Positions 45,071-54,028 of a DNA stretch of 64,000 bases are shown here, in pieces (the stretch's first letter is position 1; each line of letters opens with the position of its first letter). A program made the position numbers and the translations under genes. Under the pieces are notes generated by a model. The model was given only the letters and a program-made list of their open reading frames with translations, was not told where the DNA came from and did no database searches. The DNA is from [Zimmermannella] alba NBRC 15616 (lineage in GTDB: Bacteria; Actinomycetota; Actinomycetes; Actinomycetales; Microbacteriaceae), in assembly GCF_001570905.1 (NCBI RefSeq), contig NZ_BCSO01000001.1:434001-498000 (forward strand). The letters are read 5' to 3'.

Positions 45071-46167
45071 CCGAAGCCACCACGCGAATCTCGGTAACGG
45101 GCGCTCACGGCGATGTGCTGCTGGGTACAGGTCTCATCCCGCAGCTCGACACGCTGCTGCAGGACGCCCTTGACGACGCACCCGAGCAGATCCTCATCAT
45201 CCACGCACCGTCCCTCGCCGTGGTTGCGGGCGAGGTTCGCGAGCAGCTCCAGGCACCCGCTGGCCCCTATCGACGGGTGCTCCTCGCGGAGGTGCCGGAC
45301 GCGGAAGACGCCAAGCGGCTCGAAGTAGCTCAGTTCTGCTGGCAAATCCTCGGCCAGGCCGACTTCACGCGCTCGGACCTCATCATTGGCCTCGGTGGGG
45401 GCGCAACGACAGACCTCGCCGGATGGGTTGCGGCGTCCTGGCTCCGGGGCGTCCGCGTCGTGCAGATCCCGACGACGGTCCTCGCTATGGCCGATGCTGC
45501 GGTCGGTGGCAAGACAGGCATCAACACTGCCGAAGGCAAAAACATGGTCGGTGCCTTTCACGTGCCGGAACTCGTCGTGTGCGATCTCGATGTGCTCGAC
45601 TCCCTCGCTGAGAACGAGCGCATCGCGGGCTTCGCAGAGGTCGTCAAGTGCGGCTTCATTGCAGAGCCCGAGATCCTTGACCTCATCGAAGAGAACCCGA
45701 GCGAGGCTGTGAACCCAGGCTCTGCCCCGTTCCGCCGCTGCCTTGAACTCTCGATCGCGACGAAGGCACGCGTTGTGGGGGAGGACCCGGGCGAAAAGGG
45801 CCTGCGCGAAATCCTCAATTACGGCCACACCCTTGGGCACGCCATCGAGCACAGTGAGCGCTACCAGTGGCGGCACGGCGCAGCAATTTCGATCGGCATG
45901 GTGTTTGCCGCTGAGCTTGCGCGTCTGTCGGGCCGTCTCTCGGACGCCGAGGCCGACCGTCACCGAAGCATCCTCGAGTCCCTCGGCTTGCCCACAAGCT
46001 ACCCGTCTGGCCGTTGGCCGACGCTGCTTGCCACGATGCGCCGCGACAAGAAGGCGCGTGGCTCGATGCTCCGCTTTATCGTGCTGGATGCCATCGGTAA
46101 GCCGAGCGTCATGCAGGCCCCCGATGAATCGCTCCTGTTCGCCGCCTACCAGGAAATCGCGGGCTAG
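45067..46167 (+). CDS. aroB: 3-Dehydroquinate synthase
   Basis: A 366-residue NAD-dependent enzyme converting DAHP to 3-dehydroquinate. The NAD site is GLGGGATTDLAGWVAASWLRG. The catalytic/metal region includes AEVVKCGFI and NYGHTLGHAIEHS. It overlaps aroK by ATGA. Confidence 0.97.
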   Translation: MTEATTRISVTGAHGDVLLGTGLIPQLDTLLQDALDDAPEQILIIHAPSLAVVAGEVREQLQAPAGPYRRVLLAEVPDAEDAKRLEVAQFCWQILGQADFTRSDLIIGLGGGATTDLAGWVAASWLRGVRVVQIPTTVLAMADAAVGGKTGINTAEGKNMVGAFHVPELVVCDLDVLDSLAENERIAGFAEVVKCGFIAEPEILDLIEENPSEAVNPGSAPFRRCLELSIATKARVVGEDPGEKGLREILNYGHTLGHAIEHSERYQWRHGAAISIGMVFAAELARLSGRLSDAEADRHRSILESLGLPTSYPSGRWPTLLATMRRDKKARGSMLRFIVLDAIGKPSVMQAPDESLLFAAYQEIAG

Positions 46168-46188
46168 CGGCCCGCCTACACTCGAAGC

Positions 46189-46620
46189 ATGCGCATCCTC
46201 GTCCTCAACGGCCCGAACCTGAACCGCCTCGGCACCCGCGAACCCGGCATTTACGGCGCGCTCAGTGAACAGGACATTCTCGAGCGTCTCAAGGCGGAAG
46301 CTCCTGACGTGGAGTGGACGCATGTCCAGTCGCAGCATGAGGGTGTGCTCATCGAGGCGCTGCACGAGGCTGCACACACGGGCACGCACGTCATCTTCAA
46401 CCCCGCGGGCTACACGCACACCTCGGTCTCGCTTCGGGATGCAGTTGCGCTCACGGTCGAGGCAGGTTCCCTCGTGGTCGAGGTGCACCTGTCAAACCCC
46501 GCTGCCCGCGAGTCATTCCGACACACGAGTCTCATCTCAGCGGTTGCGAGCGGTACCATCGCTGGATTTGGCGCAGGGTCTTACTCCGCGGCGCTCCATG
46601 TCATCCGGAGTGCGCAGTAG
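46189..46620 (+). CDS. aroQ: 3-Dehydroquinate dehydratase, type II
   Basis: A 143-residue type II dehydroquinase. NGPNLNRLGTREPGIYG carries the catalytic Arg and Tyr22; FNPAGYTHTSVSLRDA and VEVHLSNPAARE hold the catalytic His. It closes the aroE-C-K-B-Q run, 21 nt after aroB; of the shikimate pathway only DAHP synthase and EPSP synthase (aroA) are missing here. Confidence 0.96.
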   Translation: MRILVLNGPNLNRLGTREPGIYGALSEQDILERLKAEAPDVEWTHVQSQHEGVLIEALHEAAHTGTHVIFNPAGYTHTSVSLRDAVALTVEAGSLVVEVHLSNPAARESFRHTSLISAVASGTIAGFGAGSYSAALHVIRSAQ

Positions 46621-46710
46621 CCGGGCTGGAAACTCCGCCTCTCGGCGGTCGTGGAGCGCTCGCCGTCCTCGCACAATAGTTGGTGCCCAACCACGTCTTG
46701 AGGAGACTTC

Positions 46711-47079
46711 GTGAGCTACGAACCGTACAGCGGGGGAACGATGGTTCCCTACGAGGCCCAGCCCCAGTACACCCAGCCCCAGATGCCGTATGCGGCACCC
46801 GCCCGCGGCACGAACGGTCTCGCGATCGCCTCGCTCGTGTGCTCGCTCATTGGCTTCCACCTCATTGGCGTCATCCTCGGGCACATTGCACTCGGCCAGA
46901 TCAAGACGAGCGGCGAAGAGGGCCACGGCCTCGCAATGGCTGGCCTCATCATCGGTTACATTTCGATGGCGCTCGTGGTACTCGTCCTCATCGTGTACGT
47001 CGTCCTCGTACTCATTCTCGGTGTGGCCATCTTCGGAGCCAGTACCGCAGTCGCCAGCTATGCGTTCTCCTGGGCATGA
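46711..47079 (+). CDS. DUF4190-type small membrane protein
   Basis: A 122-residue protein with a Tyr/Pro/Gln-rich cytoplasmic head (YEAQPQYTQPQMPY) followed by two membrane helices separated by ALGQIKTSGEEGHGLAMAG, the DUF4190 pattern. Function unknown. GTG 46711 follows GAGGAG. It lies between aroQ and efp. Confidence 0.85.
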   Translation: MSYEPYSGGTMVPYEAQPQYTQPQMPYAAPARGTNGLAIASLVCSLIGFHLIGVILGHIALGQIKTSGEEGHGLAMAGLIIGYISMALVVLVLIVYVVLVLILGVAIFGASTAVASYAFSWA

Positions 47080-47158
47080 TCGCCCGGGCGCGCTAAGCTG
47101 GTTTGTCGGACTGCGCGCCGCGTACGCTCGACGAACTCGCAACGAAAAGGACGACTGA

Positions 47159-47719
47159 ATGGCAACGACCGCCGACATCAAGAACGGCATCGTCATGATC
47201 ATCGATGGCCAGCTCTGGCAGGTTATCGAGTTCCAGCACGTGAAGCCCGGCAAGGGTGGCGCCTTCGTGCGCACCAAGCTCAAGAACGTCGTCTCGGGCA
47301 AGACCGTTGACCGCACGTTCAACGCTGGCTCAAAGATCGAGACCGCCACGGTTGACCGCCGCGACTACCAGTACCTCTACCGCGACGGCGAGAGCTTCGT
47401 CTTCATGGACCAGTCGGACTTCGACCAGCTCACGGTCGCGGAGACCGTCGTTGGTGACGCTGCCAAGTACATGCTCGAGCAGCAGGAAGTCCAGATCGCC
47501 ATGTACCAGGGCGAGCCGCTCTACCTCGAAATGCCGGCTTCGGTTGAACTCGAGATCACCTACACCGAGCCTGGTCTCCAGGGCGACCGCTCGAACGCTG
47601 GTACGAAGCCCGCAACGCTTGAGACCGGCGCTGAGATTCAGGTTCCGCTCTTCGTCAACCAGGGCACCCGCGTCAAGGTTGACACCCGCACGGGCGACTA
47701 CCTCGGTCGCGTCAACTAG
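47159..47719 (+). CDS. efp: Elongation factor P
   Basis: A 186-residue EF-P that rescues ribosomes stalled at polyproline. The tip loop [13 protein letters not shown] has Lys32, the residue that is modified or used bare. Three OB-like domains and the C-terminal GDYLGRVN are typical. ATG 47159 follows AAAGGA. The nusB GTG shares the last base of its stop. Confidence 0.97.
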   Translation: MATTADIKNGIVMIIDGQLWQVIEFQHVKPGKGGAFVRTKLKNVVSGKTVDRTFNAGSKIETATVDRRDYQYLYRDGESFVFMDQSDFDQLTVAETVVGDAAKYMLEQQEVQIAMYQGEPLYLEMPASVELEITYTEPGLQGDRSNAGTKPATLETGAEIQVPLFVNQGTRVKVDTRTGDYLGRVN

Positions 47720-48126
47720 TGGGCGCACGCACCAAGGCGCGCAAGCGCGCCATGGACATGCTCTTCGCTGCTGATGTGCGGGGGAGTGAGCTGCAGGAAC
47801 TTCTCGCAGCGGAGGCTGAACGTGCTGAGCACGAGCCGGAGCGCCGCGAAAGCTGGAACTACGCTCGCCAGATCGTGCTCGGTGTGATCGACCACGCCGC
47901 AGAAATCGACGAAGAGATCGCCTCGACCTCGCGCGGCTGGACGATTGAGCGCATGCCTGCCGTCGACCGTGCCATCCTGCGCGTCGCCGTGTGGGAACTC
48001 CACTACAACGACGAGGTTCCCGCCGCCGTCGCGATTGACGAGGCGGTCGAAGCAGCCAAGGCGTACTCCACTGACGACTCGAGCAAGTTCGTCCACGGCG
48101 TCCTCGGACGACTCAGCGAACGCTAA
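47719..48126 (+). CDS. nusB: Transcription antitermination factor NusB
   Basis: A 135-residue helical protein used in rRNA antitermination. Signatures are ARKRAMDMLFAADVRG, MPAVDRAILRVAVWEL and VPAAVAIDEAVEAAKAYS. GTG 47719 overlaps the efp stop. A 13-bp terminator stem follows. Confidence 0.95.
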   Translation: MGARTKARKRAMDMLFAADVRGSELQELLAAEAERAEHEPERRESWNYARQIVLGVIDHAAEIDEEIASTSRGWTIERMPAVDRAILRVAVWELHYNDEVPAAVAIDEAVEAAKAYSTDDSSKFVHGVLGRLSER

Positions 48127-48145
48127 TCCACGCGCCACGCGCGTT

Positions 48146-48178
48146 TCGGGCCCAAGCCGGTGATAGGCTTGGGCCCGA
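48146..48178 (+). terminator. Hairpin between nusB and pyrR
   Basis: A perfect 13-bp stem, TCGGGCCCAAGCC and GGCTTGGGCCCGA, with a 7-nt loop, followed by TCAATTTG. It probably terminates efp-nusB, although the T run is interrupted. A role in pyr leader control cannot be excluded. Confidence 0.7.
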
Positions 48179-48197
48179 TCAATTTGACCACCTTTAA

Positions 48198-48222
48198 TTT
48201 CCGCACAGAGAGGCGGGGAAGG
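48198..48222 (+). promoter_or_regulatory. PyrR-binding loop overlapping the pyrR ribosome-binding site
   Basis: CCGC (48201-48204) and GCGG (48213-48216) close a loop ACAGAGAG. The resulting CAGAGAGGC matches the core of the RNA site bound by PyrR (consensus ...CNGNGAGGY). Outer T·G and T-A pairs extend into GGGGAA, part of the Shine-Dalgarno region just before GGAGG. This suggests UMP-dependent translational repression by PyrR, as proposed for mycobacteria. Confidence 0.65.
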
Positions 48223-48230
48223 AGGTCGCC

Positions 48231-48824
48231 GTGAGCAAACGAGTCGTGCTCAACGACGACGACATCTCGCGCGCACTGACGCGCATCGCACACCAGATCC
48301 TCGAACAGCAGCGTGGCACGGAGGAACTCGTGCTGCTAGGTATTCCCACTCGAGGTGTTCCGCTCGCACAGCGCTTGGGCGAGCAGCTCGCGAAGATCGA
48401 GTCCCTTGAAGGACGCTCGATTGATCTCCCTGAGATGGTTGGCTCCCTCGACATCACCATGTACCGCGATGACCTGCGTCGCGGCAAGGTCAAGATGACG
48501 AGCCCCACCCGCATCCCGAGCCGTGGTATTGACGGCCGCACCGTCGTGCTGGTTGACGACGTGATCTCTTCTGGCCGTACGATTCGTGCTGCGCTCGACG
48601 CGATCTCGGCAATCGGTCGCTCTGACGCCGTCCAGCTTGCCGTTCTGGTGGATCGTGGCCATCGCAAGCTGCCCATCCGCCCAGACTACGTCGGCAAGAA
48701 CCTGCCGTCGGCCCGGAGCGAGCACATCCAAGTCGAGCTGTCGGAGATCGACGGTATCGACCGCGTCGTCATCTCGAGCGGCGAGGACGCCTCTGGTGCC
48801 GCCGCCGGCCAAACGGAGGCCTAG
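48231..48824 (+). CDS. pyrR: Pyrimidine operon regulator / uracil phosphoribosyltransferase PyrR
   Basis: A 197-residue PyrR. The PRPP loop is [18 protein letters not shown], with [19 protein letters not shown] after it. It senses UMP and binds pyr mRNA. GTG 48231 follows GGAGG. The leader just upstream carries a likely PyrR-binding hairpin, so it probably controls its own operon (pyrR-pyrB-pyrC). Confidence 0.96.
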   Translation: MSKRVVLNDDDISRALTRIAHQILEQQRGTEELVLLGIPTRGVPLAQRLGEQLAKIESLEGRSIDLPEMVGSLDITMYRDDLRRGKVKMTSPTRIPSRGIDGRTVVLVDDVISSGRTIRAALDAISAIGRSDAVQLAVLVDRGHRKLPIRPDYVGKNLPSARSEHIQVELSEIDGIDRVVISSGEDASGAAAGQTEA

Positions 48825-48830
48825 ACACTC

Positions 48831-49778
48831 ATGAAGCACCTGCTCGACACTCGCGACCTGACGCGAGACGAAGCACTTGCCCTGCTCGACACCGCCGAAG
48901 ACATGGCGGACTCGCAGCAGCGCGAAGTCAAGAAGCTCCCTGCACTCCGCGGCGTTACCGTCGTGAACCTCTTCTTTGAGGACTCCACCCGCACCCGTAT
49001 CTCCTTCGAGGCCGCTGAAAAGCGTCTCTCCGCCGATGTGATCAACTTCTCGGCGAAGGGTTCGAGTGTTTCGAAGGGCGAATCGCTCAAGGACACCGCC
49101 CAGACCCTGCACGCAATCGGTGCGGATGCCGTCGTCATCCGTCACCCTGCATCCGGCGCCCCTGAGCTGCTTGCCACCAAGGGCTGGATCAACACCCCGA
49201 TCCTCAACGCCGGTGACGGTACCCACGCCCACCCGACGCAGGCACTCCTCGACGCCTTCACGCTGCGCCGCCGTCTCCACGGCGCTGCCGCACGTGGCAA
49301 GGACCTCTCGGGCGAGCACGTCATCATCGTCGGTGACATCCTGCACTCGCGTGTTGCCCGCTCGAACGTGTGGCTGCTCAACACGCTCGGTGCCAAGGTG
49401 ACGCTCGTCGCCCCGCCGACGCTCCTGCCGGTCTCGACCAAGCACTGGCCGTGTGAGGTCACTCACGACCTGGACGCTGCCCTCGCGCAGAAGCCGACGG
49501 CTGTCATGCTGCTCCGTGTTCAGGCCGAGCGCATGAATGACGCGTATTTTCCGTCTTCGCACGAGTACTCGCGCTTCTGGGGGCTTGACTCCGACCGCTT
49601 CGCGCAACTGCCCGAGTCGACGCTCATCATGCACCCCGGTCCGATGAACCGTGGACTTGAGATTTCTTCCGTGGCCGCCGATTCGCCCGCTTCCACGGTT
49701 CTTGAGCAGGTCACGAGCGGTGTTTACATCCGCATGGCCGCGCTCTACCTCCTCTGCTCGGGCGAACAGAAGGCGTAG
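48831..49778 (+). CDS. pyrB: Aspartate carbamoyltransferase catalytic subunit
   Basis: A 315-residue enzyme joining carbamoyl phosphate and aspartate. Carbamoyl-phosphate site: [15 protein letters not shown]. Also seen are [15 protein letters not shown] and [10 protein letters not shown]. The start ATG is 6 nt after pyrR. No regulatory pyrI is present. Confidence 0.97.
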   Translation: MKHLLDTRDLTRDEALALLDTAEDMADSQQREVKKLPALRGVTVVNLFFEDSTRTRISFEAAEKRLSADVINFSAKGSSVSKGESLKDTAQTLHAIGADAVVIRHPASGAPELLATKGWINTPILNAGDGTHAHPTQALLDAFTLRRRLHGAAARGKDLSGEHVIIVGDILHSRVARSNVWLLNTLGAKVTLVAPPTLLPVSTKHWPCEVTHDLDAALAQKPTAVMLLRVQAERMNDAYFPSSHEYSRFWGLDSDRFAQLPESTLIMHPGPMNRGLEISSVAADSPASTVLEQVTSGVYIRMAALYLLCSGEQKA

Positions 49779-49782
49779 GACC

Positions 49783-51138
49783 ATGACGAATCTTCTCCTC
49801 CAGAAGGCATCCCTGTACGGCGAGGACGTCAAGGACGTCCGCATCGCCGACGGTGTGATCACCGCTGTTGAAGCTGATCTCACCCCGCAAGACGGCGAGC
49901 GCGTCATTGACGCGAAGGGCATGGTGCTCCTGCCCGGCCTCGTTGACCTGCACGTGCACTTCCGCGAGCCCGGCTACGAAGACGCCGAGACGATCCTCAC
50001 CGGCTCGCAGGCTGCTGCGAAGGGTGGCTTCACGACCGTCTTCCCGATGGCGAACACCTACCCGGTGCAGGACACCGCGGGTGTCGTCGAAGCCGTCCGC
50101 ACACTCGGTGAAGAGGCTGGCTACTGCGATGTCCGCCCGAATGGTGCGGTCACCGTCGGCCTCAAGGGTGAGCACCTCGCCGAGCTCGGAGCAATGGCCC
50201 ACTCGAAGGCACGTGTGCGCGTGTTCTCGGATGACGGTCACTGCGTTTCCGACCCGCTCGTCATGCGTCGCGCACTGGAGTACGTGAAGGGTTTCGACGG
50301 TGTCGTCGCCCAGCACGCCCAGGACCCGCGTCTCACGCTCAAGGCCCAAATGAACGAGAGCGAACTCTCCTCGGAGCTCGGTCTCAACGGCTGGCCGTGG
50401 GTTGCCGAGGCGTCGATCATCGCCCGTGACGTCCTCCTCGCTGAGCACGTCGGTGCACGCCTGCACGTCTGCCACATCTCAACCCGCACAAGCGTCGAGA
50501 TCATCCGCTGGGCCAAGCAGCGCGGCGTCCAGGTGACCGCCGAGGTCACTCCGCACCATCTCCTCCTCACGGAAGAGAAAGTGCGCGGCTACGACGCACG
50601 CTTCAAGGTAAATCCGCCCCTGCGTGACCAGGCCGATGTGGACGCCCTCCGCGAGGCGCTCGCCGACGGCACGATCGACATCGTCGCCACCGACCACGCC
50701 CCGCATCCGGAAGAGGCGAAGGACTGCGAGTGGGACTGCGCCGCCATGGGCATGCTCGGTCTCGAGGCCTCGCTCCGCGTCGTTCAGGAGACGATGGTCG
50801 ACACCGGTAAGGCAACGTGGCGTGATGTTGCGCGCTTCATGAGTGAGCGTCCGGCCGAGATCGGCCAGGCTGAGCTCTCGGGCCGCCCGATTGCTGTTGG
50901 CGAGCCGGCGGACCTCTGCCTCTACGACCCGAGCGGTCGTAGCAGCTTCACGCTCGACGACCTCGCCTCGAAGAGCTCGAACTCGCCGTACCTCGGCATC
51001 GAGCTCCCGGGCCGCGTTGCGTGGACAATCTTCCGTGGTGAGCCCACGCTCATCGACGGCACGATCGCAGACCGCAGCGATGTCGCGGCTGCTGCCCGCC
51101 GTCGTCGCGAACTCGCAGTCTCGGAAGCGTCGGCCTAA
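49783..51138 (+). CDS. pyrC: Dihydroorotase
   Basis: A 451-residue type I dihydroorotase closing carbamoyl aspartate to dihydroorotate. Metal motifs are DLHVHFREPGYE, HVCHIST and IDIVATDHAPH (catalytic Asp). ATG 49783 lies 4 nt after the pyrB stop. Confidence 0.97.
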   Translation: MTNLLLQKASLYGEDVKDVRIADGVITAVEADLTPQDGERVIDAKGMVLLPGLVDLHVHFREPGYEDAETILTGSQAAAKGGFTTVFPMANTYPVQDTAGVVEAVRTLGEEAGYCDVRPNGAVTVGLKGEHLAELGAMAHSKARVRVFSDDGHCVSDPLVMRRALEYVKGFDGVVAQHAQDPRLTLKAQMNESELSSELGLNGWPWVAEASIIARDVLLAEHVGARLHVCHISTRTSVEIIRWAKQRGVQVTAEVTPHHLLLTEEKVRGYDARFKVNPPLRDQADVDALREALADGTIDIVATDHAPHPEEAKDCEWDCAAMGMLGLEASLRVVQETMVDTGKATWRDVARFMSERPAEIGQAELSGRPIAVGEPADLCLYDPSGRSSFTLDDLASKSSNSPYLGIELPGRVAWTIFRGEPTLIDGTIADRSDVAAAARRRRELAVSEASA

Positions 51139-51140
51139 CC

Positions 51141-51656
51141 TTGCTCGACACTCGTCTCATCGCGGCCGCGGTGCTCGCCGCCCTGTGCCTTACGCTCTTG
51201 GCACTCCTCGTTGTGGGATGGCGCCGCAAGCTCAACCAGCAGGCGGATCGATATCCAGCACCCCCCGCGCCAAGCTTGACGGGGCGCGACACCGTGGCCG
51301 CATGGGACGACATCCACTACGTGGCGACGACCCCGAGCGATGCACCCCTCGAGCGCATCGCTACGAAGCCCTACGGTTTCCGGGGCCGCTGCAGCGTCCA
51401 ACTCTTGCCGGAGGGCCTCGTCATCGGAATTGCTGGCGAAGTTCCGTTCTTCATCTCGCGCGAATCCCTCGACAGTCTGCACGCAGGTACTGCAACGATC
51501 GATCGCGCAGTTGAGCCCGGGGGACTGAGTGTCCTCCGCTGGCGCCCAGACCCGACAGGAGACACGGTCGATTCCGTGTTCCGGTTCGTAGACGAGCGTG
51601 AACGGTCCGCATTCCACACCCAGGTCAACGCCACGCTGCTGACTGCCGCTCTATAG
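51141..51656 (+). CDS. Membrane protein with PH-like domain in the pyr cluster
   Basis: A 171-residue protein. An N-terminal membrane helix (about 6-26, LIAAAVLAALCLTLLALLVV) is followed by a soluble domain with RCSVQLLPEGLVIGIAGEVP and VFRFVDERERSAF, similar to the PH-like membrane proteins that occupy this slot after pyrC in Microbacteriaceae-type genomes. Function unknown. TTG 51141 begins 2 nt after the pyrC stop. In related genomes carA and carB usually follow; here they do not. Confidence 0.75.
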   Translation: MLDTRLIAAAVLAALCLTLLALLVVGWRRKLNQQADRYPAPPAPSLTGRDTVAAWDDIHYVATTPSDAPLERIATKPYGFRGRCSVQLLPEGLVIGIAGEVPFFISRESLDSLHAGTATIDRAVEPGGLSVLRWRPDPTGDTVDSVFRFVDERERSAFHTQVNATLLTAAL

Positions 51657-51894
51657 GCGTCTCCTCACTTCATCAGGACCATTCCATGAATGATCCTCGG
51701 TATTATGGCGGCGACGGCCCGTGAAGCTCGTGCACACTTGGCACGCACCGGGCCGATCACTCCGAGACCTCGCTCCACTCACGAACAGCCTCGAACAGGA
51801 TGCTCCTGCACAAGCCAAGACCACGAGCGGGGTTCTCACATCCAAACCGCGTAGAGTCATCATTGGCCCTAGCGCAGCTCGAGGAGATTGATTC
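51657..51894 (+). promoter_or_regulatory. Gap where carAB would be expected; candidate pyrF promoter
   Basis: These 238 bp hold no convincing gene on either strand and no recognisable carA or carB remnant. TAGAGT at 51852-51857 could be a -10 box for pyrF; its -35 match is weak. Confidence 0.35.
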
Positions 51895-52782
51895 ATGAGT
51901 GGTCCGGCTCACGATGCCGTCACGTCGTTCGGAGAGCGTCTCGAACACACCCTCGCCAACCGCGGACACCTCTGCGTGGGCATCGACCCACACGAGTATC
52001 TGCTTGAGCGATGGGGACTCCCGGTCTCTGCCGTGGGCGCCCTGGAAATGGGCCTTCGCGTCATCGAGGCCATGGAGGGCCGCGCGGGCATCGTGAAGCC
52101 ACAAATCGCCTTCTACGAGCGATTTGGAGCGATCGGTTACAAGGTCCTCGAGGAGCTGTTTGAGGCCGCACGCGCTGCAGGCCTGCTCGTCATTGCCGAT
52201 GTCAAGCGAGGCGATGTGGGCTCGACGCTCGAGGCGTACAGCGAAGCGTGGCTTGCACCTGGCTCGCCGCTCGAGGCTGATGCCATGACACTCAACCCCT
52301 ACCAGGGCTTTGACACGCTCCGCCACCCGCTGCAGCTTGCCGAGCAGCACGGCAAGGGCGTCTTCATTCTTGCGGCGACATCGAACCCCGAGTCGGCATC
52401 GATCCAGACCGCCCGCCGCGTGCGCGGGTCCAAGAACGGACGCTCGGTTGCCGGTGGTATCGCGTCGCGCGCAGCGGACTGGAACCGCGACCACTTCTCG
52501 GGCCCAATCGGCTCGGTCGGTGTTGTGCTCGGTGCGACGGTTGACTTCGAGTTCCTCGGAATCGACCTCGACGAGCTCGGCAAGGAGCCCAAGGCGCCCG
52601 TCCTCGCGCCGGGCTTTGGCCACCAGGGCGCCGCAGTCGCCGACATCCACAAGATCTTCGGCACGGTCGCCTCGACGACGATTGTGAACCAGAGCCGCGG
52701 CGTGCTCTCGGCCGGCCAGATCGGCCTCGCCGACGCCATCGAAGCTCAGTGCGCGCTCCTCAACGAAGCATTCGGGAAGTAA
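51895..52782 (+). CDS. pyrF: Orotidine 5'-phosphate decarboxylase
   Basis: A 295-residue long-form (type 2) OMP decarboxylase making UMP. The catalytic Lys/Asp motif is VIADVKRGDVGSTLEAY. VKPQIAFYERFG and LAPGFGHQGA are family signatures. ATG 51895 follows GAGGAG. The mIHF-Gmk gene starts 6 nt after its stop. Confidence 0.96.
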   Translation: MSGPAHDAVTSFGERLEHTLANRGHLCVGIDPHEYLLERWGLPVSAVGALEMGLRVIEAMEGRAGIVKPQIAFYERFGAIGYKVLEELFEAARAAGLLVIADVKRGDVGSTLEAYSEAWLAPGSPLEADAMTLNPYQGFDTLRHPLQLAEQHGKGVFILAATSNPESASIQTARRVRGSKNGRSVAGGIASRAADWNRDHFSGPIGSVGVVLGATVDFEFLGIDLDELGKEPKAPVLAPGFGHQGAAVADIHKIFGTVASTTIVNQSRGVLSAGQIGLADAIEAQCALLNEAFGK

Positions 52783-52788
52783 GCCGCG

Positions 52789-53688
52789 ATGCCAGTTCCA
52801 CCGCCCGTTGACCGCGCGGCTGCGAGCCGCGCAGCTGTTGCCGCCCGTCGTGCTCGCGCTGAGGTGAAGCGAGCCATCGCTGACTCCACTCGCAGCTCTC
52901 TTCACGTGCTTGACGCGTCGCTTGATCCGACGAACGCGGCCGAACACTCGCTTCGCGTGACTCACTTCCTGCTGTCGATCCCGCACATCGGGACGACGAA
53001 GATGGAGCGCATCCTCGCGACGCTCGCCATCTCGCCGTCGAAGCGACTTGGCGGTCTCGGCTCGAACCAGCGGAAGCGACTCCGCGAGTACCTGAGCGAG
53101 CACGTGCCGCAGAAGCCCCGCCACCGTCTCCTCGTCCTCGCCGGGCCTACCGCTGTTGGTAAGGGCACCGTGGTCAAGTACATCCAGGATCAGTACCCGG
53201 AGGTCCTCATCTCGGTGTCGGCAACCACGCGTGCACCCCGACCGGGCGAAGTGGACGGTGTGAATTACCTCTTCGTCACCGATGAAGAATTCGACCGCAT
53301 GATCGAGCGCAACGAGCTGCTCGAATACGCGACCGTGCACGGCACCCACCGGTACGGCACGCCGCGCACTCCGATCGACACTGCACTCAAGGAAGGGCGC
53401 CCGGTCATGCTCGAAATCGATATTCAGGGTGCGCGCCAGGTCCGTAAGCACATGCCGGACGCTAGACTCGTATTCTTGCTGCCACCGAGCTGGGATGAAC
53501 TCGTTGCCCGTCTGGAAGGACGAGGCACCGAATCTGCTGAAGAGCAGGCCCGTCGTCTCGAAACTGCTCGCACCGAATTGGCAGCGCAGGACGAATTTGA
53601 CGATCTCGTCGTCAACGACCAGGTGCCGGATGCGGCACGCAAGGTGGTGGCCCTCATGGGGGTCTCCAACCAGGGAGGACAAGCATGA
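52789..53688 (+). CDS. gmk: Fused integration host factor (mIHF) and guanylate kinase
   Basis: A 299-residue protein of two parts. Residues 1-105 match the actinobacterial integration host factor, with the H2TH-like DNA-binding segment IPHIGTTKMERILATLAIS and SKRLGGLGSNQRKRLREYL. Residues about 112-295 are guanylate kinase: P-loop GPTAVGKGT (119-127), SATTRAPRPGEVDGVNY and IDIQGARQVRK. The single frame contains no stop between them. In most actinobacteria these are two neighbouring genes; the fusion occurs in Microbacteriaceae-type genomes. Gmk converts GMP to GDP. rpoZ overlaps its stop by ATGA. Confidence 0.93.
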   Translation: MPVPPPVDRAAASRAAVAARRARAEVKRAIADSTRSSLHVLDASLDPTNAAEHSLRVTHFLLSIPHIGTTKMERILATLAISPSKRLGGLGSNQRKRLREYLSEHVPQKPRHRLLVLAGPTAVGKGTVVKYIQDQYPEVLISVSATTRAPRPGEVDGVNYLFVTDEEFDRMIERNELLEYATVHGTHRYGTPRTPIDTALKEGRPVMLEIDIQGARQVRKHMPDARLVFLLPPSWDELVARLEGRGTESAEEQARRLETARTELAAQDEFDDLVVNDQVPDAARKVVALMGVSNQGGQA

Positions 53689-54026
53689 TTGATTCGATGA
53701 AGGGCATCACCGAACCCCCGCTCGACGAGCTCCTCGAGCACGTCGACAACAAGTACCAGCTGGTGATCTTCGCCTCGCGTCGTGCCCGCCAGATCAACGG
53801 CTACTACGCAGATCTGCACGACGGCGCCATCTACGAGAACGTCGGCCCGCTTGTTGACTCGGCAGTTGACGACAAGCCGCTCTCGATCGCCCTCCAGGAG
53901 ATCAACCAGAACAAGCTCGAGATGAAGCCGATCACGGCCATCCAGGATGCTGGCGACGACCTCGACTTCGGCATCAACTTCGACGAGCTCGACGACGCTG
54001 CTGGCGCAGAGGAGACTGCAGAGTAG
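53685..54026 (+). CDS. rpoZ: RNA polymerase omega subunit
   Basis: A 113-residue omega subunit. LLEHVDNKYQLVIFASRRARQIN is split by the family core; KPLSIALQEINQNKL follows. The acidic tail is typical. The gmk-rpoZ-coaBC-metK-priA order is the conserved actinobacterial block. Confidence 0.95.
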   Translation: MIDSMKGITEPPLDELLEHVDNKYQLVIFASRRARQINGYYADLHDGAIYENVGPLVDSAVDDKPLSIALQEINQNKLEMKPITAIQDAGDDLDFGINFDELDDAAGAEETAE

Positions 54027-54028
54027 TC

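Noticed and set aside
44860-46488. 542-codon minus-strand open frame opposite aroB and aroQ
   Set aside because: Antisense shadow of well-supported aroK, aroB and aroQ genes.
51657-51894. Possible remnant of carA or carB
   Set aside because: I read all frames of the gap and found no segment resembling the ends of either enzyme.
51757-53682. 641-codon minus-strand open frame opposite pyrF and mIHF-gmk
   Set aside because: Antisense shadow; both plus-strand genes have complete family motifs and good starts.
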